From Propionibacteriaceae bacterium (GTDB lineage: Bacteria > Actinomycetota > Actinomycetes > Propionibacteriales > Propionibacteriaceae): DNA of 6,778 bases. The notes below the pieces were generated by a model, which saw nothing but the letters and a program-made list of their open reading frames with translations, did not search any database and was not told the origin of the DNA. A program made the translations under genes and the position numbers. Every line of letters begins with the position of its first letter. Position 1 is the stretch's first letter. The stretch lies in assembly GCA_003153855.1 (NCBI GenBank), contig PMBM01000129.1, positions 308 to 7,085 on the forward strand. Reading direction: 5' to 3'. Below, piece by piece: positions 6,563-6,778 of the stretch.

Positions 6563-6778
6563 CTAGTCCCGCACGGCGTCTGGCATCGGCGTACGGACAG
6601 CGAGGGTCGCGGTGACGAGCATGAGGAACGTGACGGCGAGGATGATGCCGAACGGCACGGACCACCCGCCGACCTGCTGGTGGACCCAGCCGGCGACGAC
6701 AGGGCCGGCGGCGGCGGCCGAGTAGCCGACCGTCTGCATCGTCGACGTCGTACGGCGGTTCTCGTCGATGCTGCGCGA
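6563..6778 (-). CDS. MFS transporter, C-terminal fragment (CynX/NimT-like)
   Basis: The last 71 residues of a membrane transporter; the rest lies beyond the window's right edge. The fragment starts SRSIDENRRT and continues STMQTVGYSAAAAGPVVAGWV (12-32), a glycine- and alanine-rich transmembrane helix. The loop HQQVGGWSVPF (33-43) leads to a second hydrophobic helix (about 44-61) and ends with a short polar tail. The pattern M-Q-(S/T)-V-G-Y before a helix and G-G-W before the last helix is typical of the CynX/NimT branch of the major facilitator superfamily (cyanate and nitroimidazole transport-related proteins), but the substrate is unknown. The frame is too short for a length filter but is open to the edge with GC-rich third positions. 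Its stop (TAG at 6565-6563) lies 6 nt from the HAD start. Confidence 0.75.
   Translation of the reverse strand, partial: SRSIDENRRTTSTMQTVGYSAAAAGPVVAGWVHQQVGGWSVPFGIILAVTFLMLVTATLAVRTPMPDAVRD

Noticed and set aside
5703..6665. A 320-codon minus-strand frame overlapping the HAD gene
   Set aside because: It is a different frame over a clear HAD phosphatase, extremely Arg-rich, and overlaps the MFS coding end in the wrong frame.
1..6778. CRISPR array, tRNA, rRNA or transposase gene
   Set aside because: No regularly spaced repeats, cloverleaf-like segments, rRNA signature or transposase motifs were seen. Apart from the hairpins, the non-coding gaps are all under 170 nt.

Overview
The window is GC-rich coding DNA from a chromosome. 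Third codon positions are strongly biased to G or C, and the gene set (methylmalonyl-CoA mutase with MeaB, a HelD/HelR-type helicase behind a rifamycin-associated element) points to a high-GC actinomycete. The exact genus cannot be read from the window; Propionibacteriales or a relative is only a guess.

Layout. Positions 1-1793 (+) hold the cobalamin-binding end of the large subunit of methylmalonyl-CoA mutase, then its G-protein chaperone MeaB, arranged as an operon with touching reading frames. Positions 1930-2394 (+) encode a small secreted protein with one peptidoglycan-binding-like domain and four cysteines. A strong stem-loop (2420-2458) follows it. Positions 2501-3349 (+) encode a TIM-barrel sugar-phosphate isomerase/epimerase-like enzyme. 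The convergent gap 3350-3460 is almost completely filled by a 102-nt inverted repeat with 51-nt arms. Positions 3461-5605 (-) encode a UvrD/Rep-like HelD-family protein, best read as HelR, the RNA polymerase-protecting factor behind rifamycin tolerance. Its leader (5606-5767) carries a 16/19 match to the rifamycin-associated element (RAE). Positions 5768-6556 (-) encode a Cof-type HAD phosphatase. Six nucleotides upstream of it lies the 3' end of an MFS transporter gene (6563-6778, -) that runs off the window.

How the genes work together. MutB and MeaB form one functional pair: MeaB gates cobalamin loading and protects the mutase in the propionyl-CoA to succinyl-CoA route. The MFS gene and the HAD gene look co-transcribed. 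HelR appears to be a separately controlled, drug-inducible unit. The secreted protein and the TIM-barrel enzyme have their own ribosome-binding sites and no clear functional tie to their neighbours.

The two points most worth following up are the RAE-HelR unit, and the large hairpin at 3357-3458, whose mismatches are mostly C-A on the plus strand and therefore G-U pairs in the RNA read from the minus strand.
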